Assembly: GCA_964036665.1 (NCBI GenBank)
Contig: OZ038527.1
Span: 8,525,835 to 8,589,834 of the forward strand
DNA length: 64,000 bases
Direction: 5' to 3'
From: Gordius sp. MW1
Lineage: Eukaryota; Nematomorpha; Gordioida; Gordea; Gordiidae
Shown: piece after piece, positions 24,480 to 36,709 of the stretch
Layout: each line of letters begins with the position of its first letter
How positions within the stretch are numbered: the stretch's first letter is position 1
Program-made: the position numbers and the translations under genes
The notes under the pieces: model-generated
What the model was told of the DNA's origin: nothing
The model's input: the letters and a program-made list of their open reading frames with translations, nothing else
Database searches by the model: none

Positions 24480-24903
24480 CATTATAGGTCCTAGATTTTT
24501 ATATTTTTTAATAATGCCATAAAAATAAGTAATAAATACATAATCAATTGTTCATATACCCTAAAGACCACTAGTACTATGCTGTCTATGAATAAGATAA
24601 TATTACTTGAATTTTGCGCGAAGCGGATAATTAGGTGCTTAAGTAATTTTGTATCAAAAGTCTTAATATCATATTAATTTGCATTTAATATCTTAAATGT
24701 AAATTTCATAAGATAAAAATTCTTAATTTGTTAAATGTTTCAATAGTTAAAAATAAAAATTAAGGCCGAGATCTCGCTGATAAAATCTCGTCTCGTCTCG
24801 AGGTAAAAATTCTCGTCTCGATCTCAACTCAATTTTTCGAATTCTCGTCTCGTCTCGGTTTTTCGACGAGATCGAGATTTTTCTCAGTTTTTCCGCATCA
24901 CTA
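24480..24903. mobile_element. GTCTCG-array hAT-like MITE, copy 1
   Basis: The right end, 24768-24903, is built of ctcgtctcg units and their inverses and finishes tttttccgcatcacta, the inverse of TAGTGATGCGG. The body (ttcatataccctaaagacc near 24555) resembles the copies at 54447-54899 and 61269-61712. The left limit is approximate. It cuts off the Ty3/gypsy remnant that follows. Confidence 0.65.
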
Positions 24904-24906
24904 GAT

Positions 24907-25908
24907 TTCTGGCCATAGGTCAGTATGGAACTGTTATTTGCCGCTTGGAGGAAGATGTGTGAGGGGTGAGACGGTGGTTACGTGGGAGTGGTATGACACT
25001 GAGTTCCGCGCCGGTATCTATAGAAAAACAAATTTGGTTAATTTATCGTAAATAAAATAAGCGACTGGTGTTATGGCCTGAACCAGGTGTCGCGGATTCT
25101 GGCAGGTCTATGGGTTTGACGAGGAAAGCGGGGTATGGCTGTCGGCATTTAGTGGCCTTTTCCTTACATCTTTGGTGTTACCAAACCAACACCAAACTTG
25201 GGGAACGTCTGCGCGGGGTTGAAAAGGGGACTGAAATCTCCTTGATGTAGACCTACTTCTCGACGTAAAACGATTATGACGACTGACCTCCTGCCGCAAT
25301 GTGTCGATGCTCACGCTCAGTTTGACCATGTCTCTGAGGATATCATCGTTTGATCTGTGTGTGGCAGGGGCGACGTTGGAAATTTGAGGCATATGGTATG
25401 TTTCCGCAATTTTATCAGCTGTTTCAGCCAGCTTGACTAAAGTTGGATCGCTTGAACATATTGCCAAGATGGCGGCCGTTGTTGTCAAGCTTTTCCAACC
25501 ACAATTGTTTTAAGATGACGTCATCCATTTTAGCGGTACCCAGGAGGTCGTGTGTCTATAGAGTTGTGATGGTGTCCGATCACCCAATTGCACTTGGAGA
25601 GTAAGTCGTGGAGTCGTGCTGAGTCCGACTTTGTCGTTCGGTCGATGATAGCTGTCCGGATGATGGTGTAGGGAGCCCTAAAAGGTAGAATTTTCCAAAT
25701 AATCTTGGATTTCGATTGTGACTTCTTGTGGGAGGCATTCAATCACGTATCCAAGTTTGCTAGACTCAGATGTTATTTGGCGTATTGTAAAAAGGGCCTC
25801 TATTTGGACAAACCATAGGCGGGGATTTATACGATTAAAGGGGGGCAATTTGAAAAACATAGCGTTTTGCGATTTAATTTGAGCGCCATCAAATTGGTTG
25901 GTATTCAT
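24907..25908 (-). pseudogene. Ty3/gypsy-type retrotransposon gag and start of protease, broken
   Basis: On the minus strand from 25908, FKLPPFNRINPRLWFVQIE is typical of the gag of arthropod-type Ty3/gypsy elements. It continues in other frames through a KLAETADKIAE segment (25450-25380) and a Ser/Arg-rich segment near 25240. The usual downstream gag zinc-binding cysteines are mostly lost. At about 25018 the frame shifts into DTGAELSVIP, the active-site motif of a retroviral-type aspartic protease, then a stop at about 24927. At least three frame breaks are visible, and reverse transcriptase and LTRs are absent. The element is cut at about 24904 by the GTCTCG MITE. It is dead. Confidence 0.8.
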
Positions 25909-26090
25909 TTACAAAATTGCGTATAACAAGGGTTGGGTTGAAGGTTGGGTATAACAAGGCTGGGGTAGAGGGGTGCGTATAAAAGGGTGGGTCACCAATA
26001 TCGGGAAGTAAATACCAAATTATAAACTATAAAGTAATAAATACTTTATTGTATGTCCAATAAAAGTCAAACGTTTGCGAGAAAAGTAAG

Positions 26091-26290
26091 TTGTAAAGAA
26101 GTGTTTTACACATCTTTTATATAATCGTAAATTAATTGAAATACATTAAATCAATTAACATTTAGTGGTGAATCCGCGAGCTAAATGTGATAGGTCAATT
26201 AACTTTGCGAAGTAGTAAGGTAATGTAAATGAGTCAACTAAGTTTCGAATTAGACATAAGTAATATGCCGCGAGCAATCAATTAAATAGT
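26091..26290. repeat. Dispersed repeat, copy B
   Basis: Same orientation and order as 16497-16710: aagtgttttacac, then acatttagtggtgaatccgcg, then atatgccgcgagcaat. About 20 bases are missing in the middle relative to copy A. Confidence 0.7.
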
Positions 26291-26776
26291 AATGGATGCA
26301 ACAGGTGCATAGTTGGGTAATAAAAATTTATAAACCACTGTACTGGTGTATAAAGGTTAGTTATAATGTTCGACAATGTATAGAAAATAGTTTAGTACAA
26401 CGTTTATAGTTGTGTATTGTCATAGCCTTAAATTTATAGTATCAAAATGAAGAGATATTAAAAGATCTCCTTCAAAATTGGTTAAAAAAAGGTTTTTATA
26501 ATATTTGGTTGAAATGAGAAATAATTAGAAATTATATAAATTTCCGCGAGTATAATGAAAGCGAAATAATTATGTATGAGAAAAAAAATTAGAAAGATAG
26601 GTATATCGTCATACCTTGTAAAACATTGATCAGGTGAAGGTGTTATAGGTGAGGTATGATTATAATAAAAACCTGTATAAAGATAATGACTTAAAAAGTA
26701 TAAAGTAAAAAAATTGATATAATAAGTTTAGACCTGCAAGTGTAGTTAAAGTTAAAATAGGGACTTAAGGTATATT

Positions 26777-26943
26777 TATAAGGGTAGCCAGCATTGGAAT
26801 TAGAGGGGGGCAATAATGATTTAGGCAGAAGTAAAATGATAATTGTTTGAAATGTTAACCATAATTTTAATAAATTAAAGAAAAATTGATTTGGATGGGG
26901 GGGGGCAGCCACACCTCCCTGCCTCCCTCTGGCTACGCCCATG
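26777..26943. mobile_element. CATGGGCG-type MITE with worn left tip
   Basis: The right end ggctacgcccatg is intact; the left tip is mutated to tataagggtagcca. The flanks ggtatatt and ggtatata match at 7 of 8. Confidence 0.75.
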
Positions 26944-27835
26944 GGTATATAAATATTTTAGTTGTATTATACATATACGGTTTTCACTCTACCTGAGAGA
27001 TGTTAAGATATGCCCGACTTGTTGGGCCTGGCTTCGGACGGCCGAAAGAAAACTATGCTTAAATTAAGTTTGAATAAGAATAAAACTGTGAGATTGAAAT
27101 GGTTGGTGGGGAAGAAACATATTGGTATTAGTAGATAGGCTAAAATGAAGATATATATAGCTATACCTGTGGAGTTATAAAATTTAAAAATGCACATTTC
27201 CAGTCAAAATCGTGGCTTCTTCAACGTTGCACATCAAGCGTTTGACAGCGAGACGTAAACCATTGCAAAATTTTGACTGACTGAAATTGCACATCGCGAT
27301 ACTTGGTGTTGGTACGCCAATTTTCAAATGGAGAATATGAGGTGGCATCCCTGCTAGATCATTTGAATTGAAAGATTCGATTGCATAATTTGCGTCATCA
27401 ATAACAACAGCAATGTCAACCGAGTTGTAAGTAATTGGTTTGCCTTGAATGTTAGAGAATGAGATTGTTAACCTCGTGGACGTCATTATTCTTGGGGGCG
27501 AGAATAGCCCATTGGCGGGCCAAAGTCGATCATGATAATGGGCGTTAATATTTGGAAACACTTTATCAAAGCAGTTTAGATGGAACAAAATTTCAAATGT
27601 TGGTAGGAAAAGAAATCCGTCCTAAGCATATATCAACTTGCACGGTTCCCTTCCAATTTCTAGCAATTAATAGAAGAATATCTCACATGCAGGATGATTT
27701 GGAAATACCACACGCATATTAGTTAGATGTAATGTTTTGACGGGACTTGTTAAGGCACACAGAAAAAGGAGCGAAAACTCGTCACAATCATCATATTTCG
27801 TCACGAAAAGCATATGAAAATTGATATGGTGAAAG

Positions 27836-28617
27836 CAGGGGTTTGTCCCGAACCCGAACCCCTGAACCCGAACCGGGTAAAACCCGATGTTTTACAGAAC
27901 CCGAACCCAAACCCGAACCCATTTTTAAAAATACCCTTAAAACCCGAACCCGAACCCGATAAATACAAAAAGGGGTCGGGTTCGGGTTTTTAATTTAAAA
28001 ATATATTGTGAATGGAATTGAATATTTCAGTTTTCTCTATCATGAGAATGCAACGATACGAAGAAAACCATATGATTTTAATTTCAATTATGTTTTCGGC
28101 ATTTTTCATTCATTAATCAGTACAAATCTCAAGAATTATTTGTTAATATATATATAATTGATATATATTAGACTATAATTTATATAATAACTGTAAAATA
28201 CTTTAAATATATGTACTTTAACATTTAATATAAAGAAATATCAGATGTTTATTATAATTTTAAATTTGTTTCTCACTTGTTTGTAAAATTTACTGAAGTC
28301 TAATTATTATACAATGTTTAAATAAGAATAGGACATATATTTTATTATTCTCTTTTAAAGTCTAAAAATGGTGAAGGAAAATAACCCCATTAAACAATTG
28401 GCAATTTGATTAGGTGCTATTTAAAAATTAAGTTAACTATTCAATAATTTTTTGAAGGTAAAAATGTAGGTATAATAAAATTTCTTGAACCCGAACCTGT
28501 ACCCGAACCGGGTTTGAAAATTTATGCAAACCCGAACACGAACCCGAACCCGATTACAAAATTTATGCCAAACCCGAACACGAACCCGATTTTATTTTGG
28601 GCGGGTTCAAACCCCTG
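27836..28617. mobile_element. CAGGGGTTTG hAT-like element with GAACCC arrays
   Basis: Inverted tips are caggggtttg and caaacccctg. The 8-bp duplication ggtgaaag is exact at 27828-27835 and 28618-28625. Both ends carry arrays of gaaccc/cccgaac (27848-27985 and 28490-28612); the centre is AT-rich and non-coding. It is 782 bp and inserted within the interrupted Helitron. Confidence 0.9.
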
Positions 28618-28773
28618 GGTGAAAGTATATATCTTAGCCTACATGCTCAATTGCCAACTACTCTATCAGTACATTTAAGTGAATATTGGAAATCCCACAT
28701 AAAAGTAATTTATAATTATTTGCAGTTATTTTATATATATGATTAATAAGTAAATGAATTGCGGGTTTATCGA

Positions 28774-28975
28774 TAATAATCAGATGATAATAATAACCCC
28801 TTTCAGGAGTGCCGCAATTAACTAAAAGTTTTCATTTTCGAAGTCACATGCTAAAAAAGATAGGTATATATATATAGTTCAAATTAGTCTAATTAAAATC
28901 GCCGATAGATGGCGCTAATTAGGGTAAACTTTTAAGTTTATTGCGGCACTCTTGATAGGGGTTATCTGATTATTG
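28774..28975. mobile_element. Short MITE with ~40-bp inverted ends
   Basis: Left text ataatcagat…aaccccttt then aggagtgccgcaatt is the inverse of the right text attgcggcactctt…aggggttatctgattat. The interior contains gccgatagatggcgc. The superfamily is not clear. Confidence 0.75.
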
Positions 28976-29814
28976 TATATATAGCTTATCTGCTGAACCT
29001 CAACAAATATAAACAAAACAAAATTTAGTGTAAACCTATGAAGCAAAATATTTTAACACATCTAAAGTCTTCAAGTCTATTTCTTAACACACCCAATGTT
29101 TTAATCAATTCATTTCAAATATTTAGTATGGCTACTTTAGATAAAGTGTTGATTTAATTAACACTAATGACAATAATTTTTAATATATATAAATACATTA
29201 TAAAAAGACATATATATTATTAACTATATTTAAGAAATTATCTTTTTCTCTTGTTCCAATTGTAAAATTACTTTGTCCATATAACAAAAAGGTTAGCCAA
29301 AGTTGTCATCTATAAGTTAAAAATTTTTTATACAATGATAAAATTAATTCTTACAAAATTTTGTTATTGGATTAAAAATGTATTGATTTCTTCTGTTTGT
29401 ATTTTTAATTCATTTAGCTGCATTAAATTTTTCATAGCTAATGGACTAATTTTGATATAAGATTGACTAATAACTAAATTGATGTTAAAGATTATAATAT
29501 AAATGTCAAGGGTTAATATAAATTTAAAATTAAGGTGCATTAATTAAAATACCTTTGAAAGTTTCTTCTGAAATAATGCTTTTTTAAATCAATTTACACT
29601 AAAAGATGACAGGTATTGTTCAATTTTACCTTTCCTAATAAGATCATATATAACTTAGATAATAATACGTAAATTTACAATTTATGGGTATTAATAAGTA
29701 TAACATACTTATGTGTTATTGTAAAATTTGCTTTACAATTTTACATTTCTTGCTGACTTCGTAAATTCTAAAAAATATGTACAGCCTTTATAATTCCACT
29801 TAGTTTCTCTTTGG
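28976..29814. other. AT-rich filler between helicase halves
   Basis: No coding or transposon structure is recognised in this stretch; it separates the two Helitron helicase parts. Confidence 0.4.
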
Positions 29815-30640
29815 CTAGAAAATTTCTAAATTCTTGCACAAATGCCATGTTAAAACAAGCTTAAACGATAGGAAAAACAAGTAATCGATAAAATACGAAC
29901 CAAATTTTGTGCTGCTTTTTGTGACGATTGTGCTGCCTCTACCATGATTCGTTTTGACATAAGGCAACAAAATATAATATTTTAGGCAGGCATTAATTTC
30001 GTCCGCAGGGGTGGATCGTAAGAGAACCGGTAAAGTTTGCCTGAAATCTCCTGCAAGCAATAACATTGCGTTACCAACAGGTTTGAGGGTTCTTTGTAAA
30101 TCTTGCGATTACCGATTAGAGCTTAGAGCGATTTTTCATAAGCCATTGTGCATTCATCCCAAACGATTTTGCACTTCTGTAATTCTCTACCCATTCCATA
30201 TGTTCTGGAAACGTTGCACATTAGAGTTTCACAGTAATAAGCGTTTAAAGGCAATTTTTATGCTGAATGAGCAGTTTTTTCCACCGGGTAATTATGTGAC
30301 AGCCCTCCCGGAAGACGCTAGAGCCACGGTTATATTAATTTGGGAACGAATAATTGCCAGAGCAATGTCAGTAGGAAAGTTTTACCAGTTCCTCCTCAAA
30401 CATCTATGAAGTAGACTTCAACCTTTATTAACAGCAAGCAAAATCTTATTGTAAATGGCTTTTTGTTGCGTCGCTATCTTTGGAACATTAGATCGCATGA
30501 AAGACAAAAGATCATATTGGTTGTATTTTTGTTCAAGATGTAAGTCTATATAAAATGGAGCAACAGCAGATCGACATAATGCAGGCATACCCAGGTGATT
30601 CAAAGCTTTGTTTCGAATTTGTAAGCCTAAATCTTATAAT

Positions 30641-31940
30641 TTTTTAGCATTTGATCCATGTTTATATTGTGCGTTGTATACTTTTAGTAGCAAAAGACAG
30701 TCCAGGGATTAGGGGGGGGGGGGTGGCGAAAACGTTTTAAGTTCAATTAGGGGGTGGGGGGCAAAATATAAATTTTTAAGGGTTTTTGTATTGAAATTTT
30801 ATTTTGTCTGTTAGGGGGGGGGCATAAACCCAAGGGTTATCTACCTAGACTATTGCGCTCCGCATTTGAATGGTTGCCACGCTACCACCATCCTCTGTTG
30901 ATCTTCTTTTTTATAAAGGATACCCATCACTGCCCGTAATCAAACTAATGTAGAGCAGACGTTCCGATTCAATTTTGGCTAACATATTACATTGATGGAA
31001 TATTTGGCGGCATTTTAAATATGATTTTCTTTAGCATTACTCTGTATGAACAATAGCTCATATAACTGCATGCAAGTTTGTCGGTTAACCATTGTCTGCA
31101 TTTATCCACTTACCGTTAAAGTAATCTTTTTATACTTTAAATTTTAATAACCGAACTTCATAAAAATAGCAAAAAAGTACGAAACGTGGGAATGTTTCTC
31201 GCGCGTTAGCAAAAAGTAGCACCATAACGATAAATAAGTACAAAAAACGTAGTATCTCTCGTCCGCTAGTTGGCGGTATACACTACCAAAAAACAGGGTT
31301 AGAGCTGTCGCAAGTCGATGAAAAGTATATATAAACCATCTAGGATGATAAGGCAATTCCAAATTTGGTGGCATTCGGTCGGGAACATTAGGAGTTATTA
31401 GAGAACAAAGAAAACGGAGTTACATTTTTATATATATAGATATAAAAAAATCTAATTATTGTGCCCGCCCCAGCCTACTTAAAAATCTAAATTTAGAACG
31501 GTAGCCTGGCCGACCCTGTTAGCCGAGTGGGTCAGCAGCGAGCCCGACTTTTTGGTTGTTAATTTTTACTTTTAATTACAAATAAAATGGGGGGGGGATT
31601 TTTTGCCAGATTTTCCCACCCCCTCGTGAAAATCCTGGCCACTCGCATGGTAACAAGTCAAAATTTAAATTGAAACCATAATTACTAGGCCACTTCAAAT
31701 ATTAAAATTTGACTCCCTCTATATATAAATACCTTTTGGCTTAATGGTATCAATTAAATTGGTCCAATTTTAATATTTAACTTATGACCTTATCTTATTT
31801 TAATGCTGATGGCTCTTCTAAGTATTATACTTCAAAAATCCTATAAAAATACCTTCAATTTAAAAATAACTATATTAAGTTGTTAGCGGGTGACACGAAT
31901 AGTTGGAAAAAGAATTACAATGCTCTAAAGTCGAGTTTGG
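30641..31940. other. Worn transposon material, no gene
   Basis: 30689-30835 resembles a decayed CATGGGCG-type MITE (tccagggattagg plus long G runs). At 31590-31651 a G run and aaaatcctggccactcgcatgg are another worn end. 31465-31555 is GC-motif sequence (gcccgcccc, cctggccgaccc). A minus-strand frame at 31374-31144 may be an upstream Helitron part, but I cannot name it. Confidence 0.4.
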
Positions 31941-31944
31941 GCTG

Positions 31945-32130
31945 AATTAGAGAACTGCACGGGTGACCTGAAACCTGTCGGGTTCAGGTTGAAAATTTTG
32001 AAATGTCTTCGAGTGGGGTTTGGGTTGAAAATTTTAAAATGCTTTCGAGTTCGGGTTGGATTTTAATATGCTTTCGGGTCAGGTTGGATTTAAAGTATCG
32101 GGTCAAAGGTTATGAATCTACCCTTGCAAA
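31945..32130. repeat. Short-unit GGGTT…TTTTAAAATGC tandem repeat at a transposon end
   Basis: Starts agagaactgcacggg; then about five units of roughly 30 bp read tcgggttgaaaattttaaaatgcttt with variation. The same units and the same agaactgca tip, inverted, occur at 39960-40195. Confidence 0.65.
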
Positions 32131-32669
32131 ATACACGGGATAGATCTTTTCAAAAATGCTATTATGTATAATATTTTTATTATTATTATCGAAATGTATA
32201 ATTGAAGATCATTCAGTCAGTTAATTAAAATCCTTTTATTTTGTTAAATCTGATGGTTTTAATTTGGCCGCAAATTTTAATTCGACTAAAGGTAAAATAT
32301 ATCAACAAAATTTTATTTCAGAATTGTATTTAAATAGTGTGGTGAAGTGGTCTCGTTATTAATTTAAACTGCAAAAATAATATCATAAAAAAATAAAATT
32401 AAGTTTAGATTTACTAAATGATTTATTTGCAAAACTATATATTTCAAATTGATTCAATTCGCGGTCGTTTGAGATTGCGTAAGTCAATCAAACACGTCAA
32501 TCATGTATTTCTGCACTATGATAGCAAAAAAAGATTATTATAGGCTGGTATAAATGTCAATCAAAAGTTGTGGTTTGTTATACAATAATTTTGTTAAGAT
32601 TTTTTAATAGAGGTTTAACATAATATAAATTAAGCCTCAAATTTTGTTTTTCTAAATGATAAAGCTGTC
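32131..32669. other. AT-rich DNA, no gene seen
   Basis: Nothing supportable. Confidence 0.4.
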
Positions 32670-32725
32670 CATGGGCGTAGCCAGCATTGGAAGGTTTATT
32701 TTCATCAAATATTTTACTATTTTTT

Positions 32726-32897
32726 CATGGGCGTAGCCAGGTTTTGGATGGGCAAAACGTTTAAAAGTCCAAATACAGGGGGGCAAAACATAAATTTTTT
32801 TTAATTTTTCAAAGTTTTTGCATTAAATTTTTTTTCTCTCGTAAATTAGGGGGGGGGGCAGCCGCCGGGCCCTGCCCCCCCCCTGGCTACGCCCATG
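32726..32897. mobile_element. CATGGGCGTAGCCAGG-type MITE nested in an older one
   Basis: Inverted ends catgggcgtagccagg and cctggctacgcccatg. The duplication tatttttt is exact at 32718-32725 and 32898-32905. A second left tip, catgggcgtagccagc, at 32670 belongs to an older copy into or beside which this one inserted. Confidence 0.9.
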
Positions 32898-33268
32898 TAT
32901 TTTTTTATAATTATTTTTATTTAATATTTATTTTTTATGTATAATTTTATAATTTTTCTAAAAAATATTTTTTAAACATAATTTTTGCCTATTAAATATA
33001 TTTTTTGTACTATCTTTTTTAATCTTAATTTTATGGAATATTTTTTTATTTTATATTTCTAATACTTTTTTATAAAATAATTTTTAAAATATTTTGTTTT
33101 TTTTATAAATCAAATTTATATATTTAAATTATGATTTATGTGATTATTACAATATTAATTCTGATTATTGAAAATTGTTACAGAGTTTATTAATAGTAAA
33201 AAAAATTTGCTATTATATTTGTTATATATAAATACTTTATCGTAGAACGTATAACAATAATTATAAAC

Positions 33269-33545
33269 TGTTGTGGTTGCATATGCGCAACCACTGATGC
33301 ACAGGCGCATCCATGCACAGTATACCATACATGTCTTCTCCTCCCCCTCACATCTCTCTCTCCTCGCTTTATTTTACGCGTAGTACTAATGCCAGCTGCG
33401 CTGACAGTTTAGGTCACGGGATGATTGTACTTGATAATTAATAGTTTTAGTTTCTTTGTTCGCATTGAAAAAAAGAGATATTATAATTCGCATCATTCGC
33501 GTTTTTTTTTCTATAACATAATAATCTTTCTCTTTTATTATAAAA
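33269..33545. repeat. Left direct terminal repeat
   Basis: Starts tgttgtgg; contains ctctctctcctcgctttattttacgcg and an AT-rich end. Paired with 35157-35434. Confidence 0.75.
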
Positions 33546-35156
33546 TACATTGTTTTTTAGGGGTGGCAGACAAAAATGGATACATGTAATAAGCTTTAAA
33601 TAGGAAAGGAAAATGTTTACTGTTTTTATTTATTTTCCTTTTGGTTGGTTTATTATTAATCAAAATAGGTGGGAAGTAAAATATAAAAAAGGGAATTATC
33701 TTGATTGCTATTGTAACTTAGATTTTTGGGTAATAAGAAGGGTATGGCAATATTTTTAATTTTTAAACGCGATAAATTAGTTCATAAGTCCCAATAGAAT
33801 CGCGCGAAGGTCAACATTTTTTATAATGCATGTTTTATTTCTTCAAATTTTTTGGCCTTTTCTTTTTTCGCATGAAATTCATTTTATATTTATGAATATG
33901 ATTAACGCGCATGTGACCGTCAATCGCTGTCTGTCATTGTTCTTGATTGATCAGCTGGTATCTGACAGTGCGATATTAGAGCGCCGAAAGTGTGTAATTC
34001 CGGTGCTGTAGGACGCTATTGCTGTTCTGGAAAATTCTGTTGGTACCTGCTTAATGATCGGTATATGGCGGGTGGACAAGATGACGCGATGTAACGTTAT
34101 GCATGAATGTTGCATGTACAGGGCAGTGTGGTCAATATGTACTGAAGGATAATTCCAGTGCTTAGGGACGGTAGGGCCAAGCCCGAATGAATTCTGCCGG
34201 TACAAAGCAATGCGTGTACTACGAGGTTTCGGATATTAAATTTAGTATTGCATGAGCGCACGTTTACCCAGAAGCGAATAATGAGCCATTTACGACGCTA
34301 AGGCGCCCGCGGGTGCGGCGTCTAAGGAAGCGTTTAATTATCTCGAGGGCTTAATGCCTGTTATGACCTGTTTTTTTTGGCTCAATGCCGTATCACCTTT
34401 AATTAGGTTTGATGAGGTCGAGTTTCCTGGGTGGGCATTTTGCCCCTGCGCATGATTTAGTTACATTTTTTCGCATGTAATATGATGAAAAGTAATACCA
34501 TCGTAGTCAGGTCCAAGGTTACCGTTAAGGAGTTCATTGCTCCTAGGTGATTATGGAATGGGAGTTGCATTTTATGCGAGATACGTCTGATGACAGTTTT
34601 TGTACACTTAGTGATGTCGCTGGTGCCTATGTCAGCGCCAATAGCTGATGTGTGGTATAGCGACGTCATCAATAATTTAACGGAAATATCGTACGTTTTG
34701 GGTTGAGAGGGTAGCAGCTCTTATTGAGGAGCGGCCTGAACGACTTAGGGTGGCGACGATGTTTCTGTTTCGCTCTTTTGGATAAAACAAAAAAACTACT
34801 TTGAGTTGCGTTAAACGAAAACAATTGGGTAGAGTATCGCGAATCCAACGACGCTCAGATATACTTGGTCAGTCGATAGCCATCAGGTTGACATTACCTT
34901 ACAACAAACTAACCGCCGCGTAACAAGCTCGATGGGGAAGTGCGATTTAATTTTTACGGTCAACTATGAAATCAAATCGAGAATACCAATTCAAAGACCG
35001 AACCAGAAAACGATACAGGAAACGTTCAATACAAATCGATACGTACCCCCGAACAAGGGACAAGTGAAAACGTAATGCGGTCAAAAATCGCGTCCGATGA
35101 CCGGGCTGGTAAAGAGTCAACACTCGGGTCGGAGGAGGTTATCTTGAAGGGTATGG

Positions 35157-35434
35157 TGTTGTGGTTGCATATGTGCAACTACTGATGCACAGGCGCACCC
35201 ATGCACAGTCCATACATGGCTTCTCCCCCCCTCACCTCTCTCTCTCCTCGCTTTATTTTACGCCGCGTAATACTAATGCCAGCAGCGCTGATAGTTGAGG
35301 TCACGCGCGGATGATCCTACTTGATAATTAATAGTTTTAGTTTCTATGTTGGCATTGAAAAAAAGAGATATTATAATGCGCATCATTCGCGTATTTTTTC
35401 TATAACATAATAATCTTCCTCTTTTATTATAAAA
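35157..35434. repeat. Right direct terminal repeat
   Basis: Same order of blocks as the left repeat, with scattered substitutions and small indels (for example acgccgcgtaa against acgcgta). Followed directly by actagctgacacgg of the next repeat. Confidence 0.75.
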
Positions 35435-36252
35435 CTAGCTGACACGGCAAACGTTGTTTTGCTAAAAATACGATTTTCTTTAATATAATAAAATTGAAAA
35501 CTTCAGCCTTGTATGTATGACGTCATTATTGTATATGATGCTATAAATCAAACTGGCCGGGAAATGTCCGATATTTTTAAAACGAAAAGGTATTTTAGGA
35601 ATCTAAAAAAGCTAATTTACCCCTGGCCGCCCTGGGCATCTACGGCTAAATTTCCGGGCGAATCGGGCGGGTAGTTTCAGAATTTAGCCCTTTTTTAAAA
35701 CGAAATGTCCGATATTTTTAAAACGAAAAGGTATTTTAGGAATCTGAAAGATTGACCACGTGATAATAGGCAAAAACTGCATAATTTAAATTTTATTTAT
35801 TTAATTTAAAATGATTTTGACCGTATACTTTATCATTTTTATTATACTTTTAAATATCTAATTCGAGAAAACATCAACCTTGTATGTATGACGTCATTAT
35901 TGTATATGATGCTATAAATGAAACTAGCCGGGAAATGTCCGATATTTTTAAAACGAAAAAGTGTTTTAGGAATCTGAAAAAGCTATTTTACCCCTGGCCG
36001 CCCTGGGCATCTATGGCTAAATTTTCGCGCCAATCGGGCCGGTAGTTTCAGAGTTTAGCCCTTTTTTAAAACGAAATGTCCGATATTTATAAAACTAAAA
36101 GGAATTTTAGGACTCTGAAAAAGCTATTTTACCCCTGGCCGCCCTGGGCCTCTATGGCTAAATTTTCGCGCAAATCGGGCCGGTAGTTTCAGAATTTAGC
36201 CCTTATCCACATACATACACACATACATAGACTTTACTTTATATATATAGGA
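35435..36252 (+). mobile_element. ACTAGCTG…CTTTACTTTATATATATAG repeat, LINE-tail-like
   Basis: Starts actagctgacacggcaaacg and ends with acatacatac runs then actttactttatatatatag, a layout seen in dispersed non-LTR or SINE-like 3' ends of many invertebrates (established in general, not searched here). Inside, a ~170-190-bp block with aaatgtccgatatttttaaaac and acccctggccgccctgggc is repeated about three to four times in tandem. It has no coding capacity. Confidence 0.6.
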
Positions 36253-36709
36253 TACAGTGTTTTTTCAGTAAAATCGTATATATAAAAACTCGGGTTTTCG
36301 GCCCTCATGGGAAGGGGGAGAAGGGAAGGGAAGAGGGGAAGGGAAGGGGGGACGACTCATCTGTACTTCGTATAAATGTATCATATTTGCTATGCAATTT
36401 ATGGGCGAGAAAGGTGGGAAGGGGCGAGAATGCCTATAGGGGGGTATTAAATGCCTAATGATTAATTAATTATTTATACAAATTTTCCATTTATAGGCAA
36501 AATGTAATATAGGCAAAATGTAATATAGGCAAGGGTTAGGGTTAGATTTAGTGTTTGCATCTAGTTGCGTATTACATTAGTTTTTATGGCCTTTAGTGAT
36601 TATGGGTCTAACAAACATTATATTATAAAACATCACAATGTTAAGAAGCAGAATTGTTGGGAGAAATTTTTTGTTAAATTTGAACAATTTTTAATTAAAA
36701 AAATCAAAA

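Larger units (their letters stand above)
27184..30640 (-). pseudogene. Helitron Pif1-type helicase, broken and interrupted
   Basis: From 30640 down, the minus strand encodes a piece ending LLSFMRSNVP…KAIYNKILLAVN, then a Walker A GGTGKT near 30400 with a stop just before it, then CKIVWDECTMA near 30170, then LLLAGDFRQTLPV and TPADEINACLK (30066-29980). These are conserved blocks of Helitron Pif1 helicases. The C-terminal part, 27588-27184, has GMPPHILHLKIGVP, FCNGLRLAVKRLM and EATILTG. Several stops and frameshifts are present. The 2.2-kb gap between the two halves holds a hAT-like element (27836-28617), a small MITE (28774-28975) and AT-rich filler. The replication-initiator N-terminus and element tips were not found. 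Confidence 0.85.
33269..35434. mobile_element. Element with ~277-bp direct terminal repeats and no recognised proteins
   Basis: 33269-33545 and 35157-35434 are direct repeats, about 90% alike by eye. Both start tgttgtggttgcatatg and end cttttattataaaa. A purine-rich stretch (ggaggaggttatcttgaaggg) precedes the right repeat, as a polypurine tract would. The 1.6-kb interior is less AT-rich than its surroundings and has only short minus-strand frames, without reverse transcriptase, integrase or gag. It fits a non-autonomous LTR retrotransposon (LARD/TRIM type). The CA end of the right repeat appears cut by the repeat beginning at 35435, and the primer-binding site is not identified. Confidence 0.7.

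Noticed and set aside
27845-28612. Telomere-like (AACCCG)n arrays
   Set aside because: They lie inside matching CAGGGGTTTG tips with an exact 8-bp duplication, so they are transposon ends and not interstitial telomere.
30011-30409. 132-codon plus-strand open frame
   Set aside because: It is the antisense of the Helitron helicase; the minus strand shows GGTGKT, IVWDECTMA and AGDFRQTLPV over the same bases.
31144-31374. 76-codon minus-strand frame beside the Helitron helicase
   Set aside because: Could be an upstream Helitron part, but no motif I can name; not called.
31500-31560. A-box-like gttagccgagtggg, possible tRNA
   Set aside because: No B box or cloverleaf follows, and the segment lies in a worn GC-motif repeat.
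33951-34672. Short minus-strand frames inside the LTR-flanked element
   Set aside because: No gag, protease, reverse transcriptase or integrase motif; likely chance frames in less AT-rich DNA.
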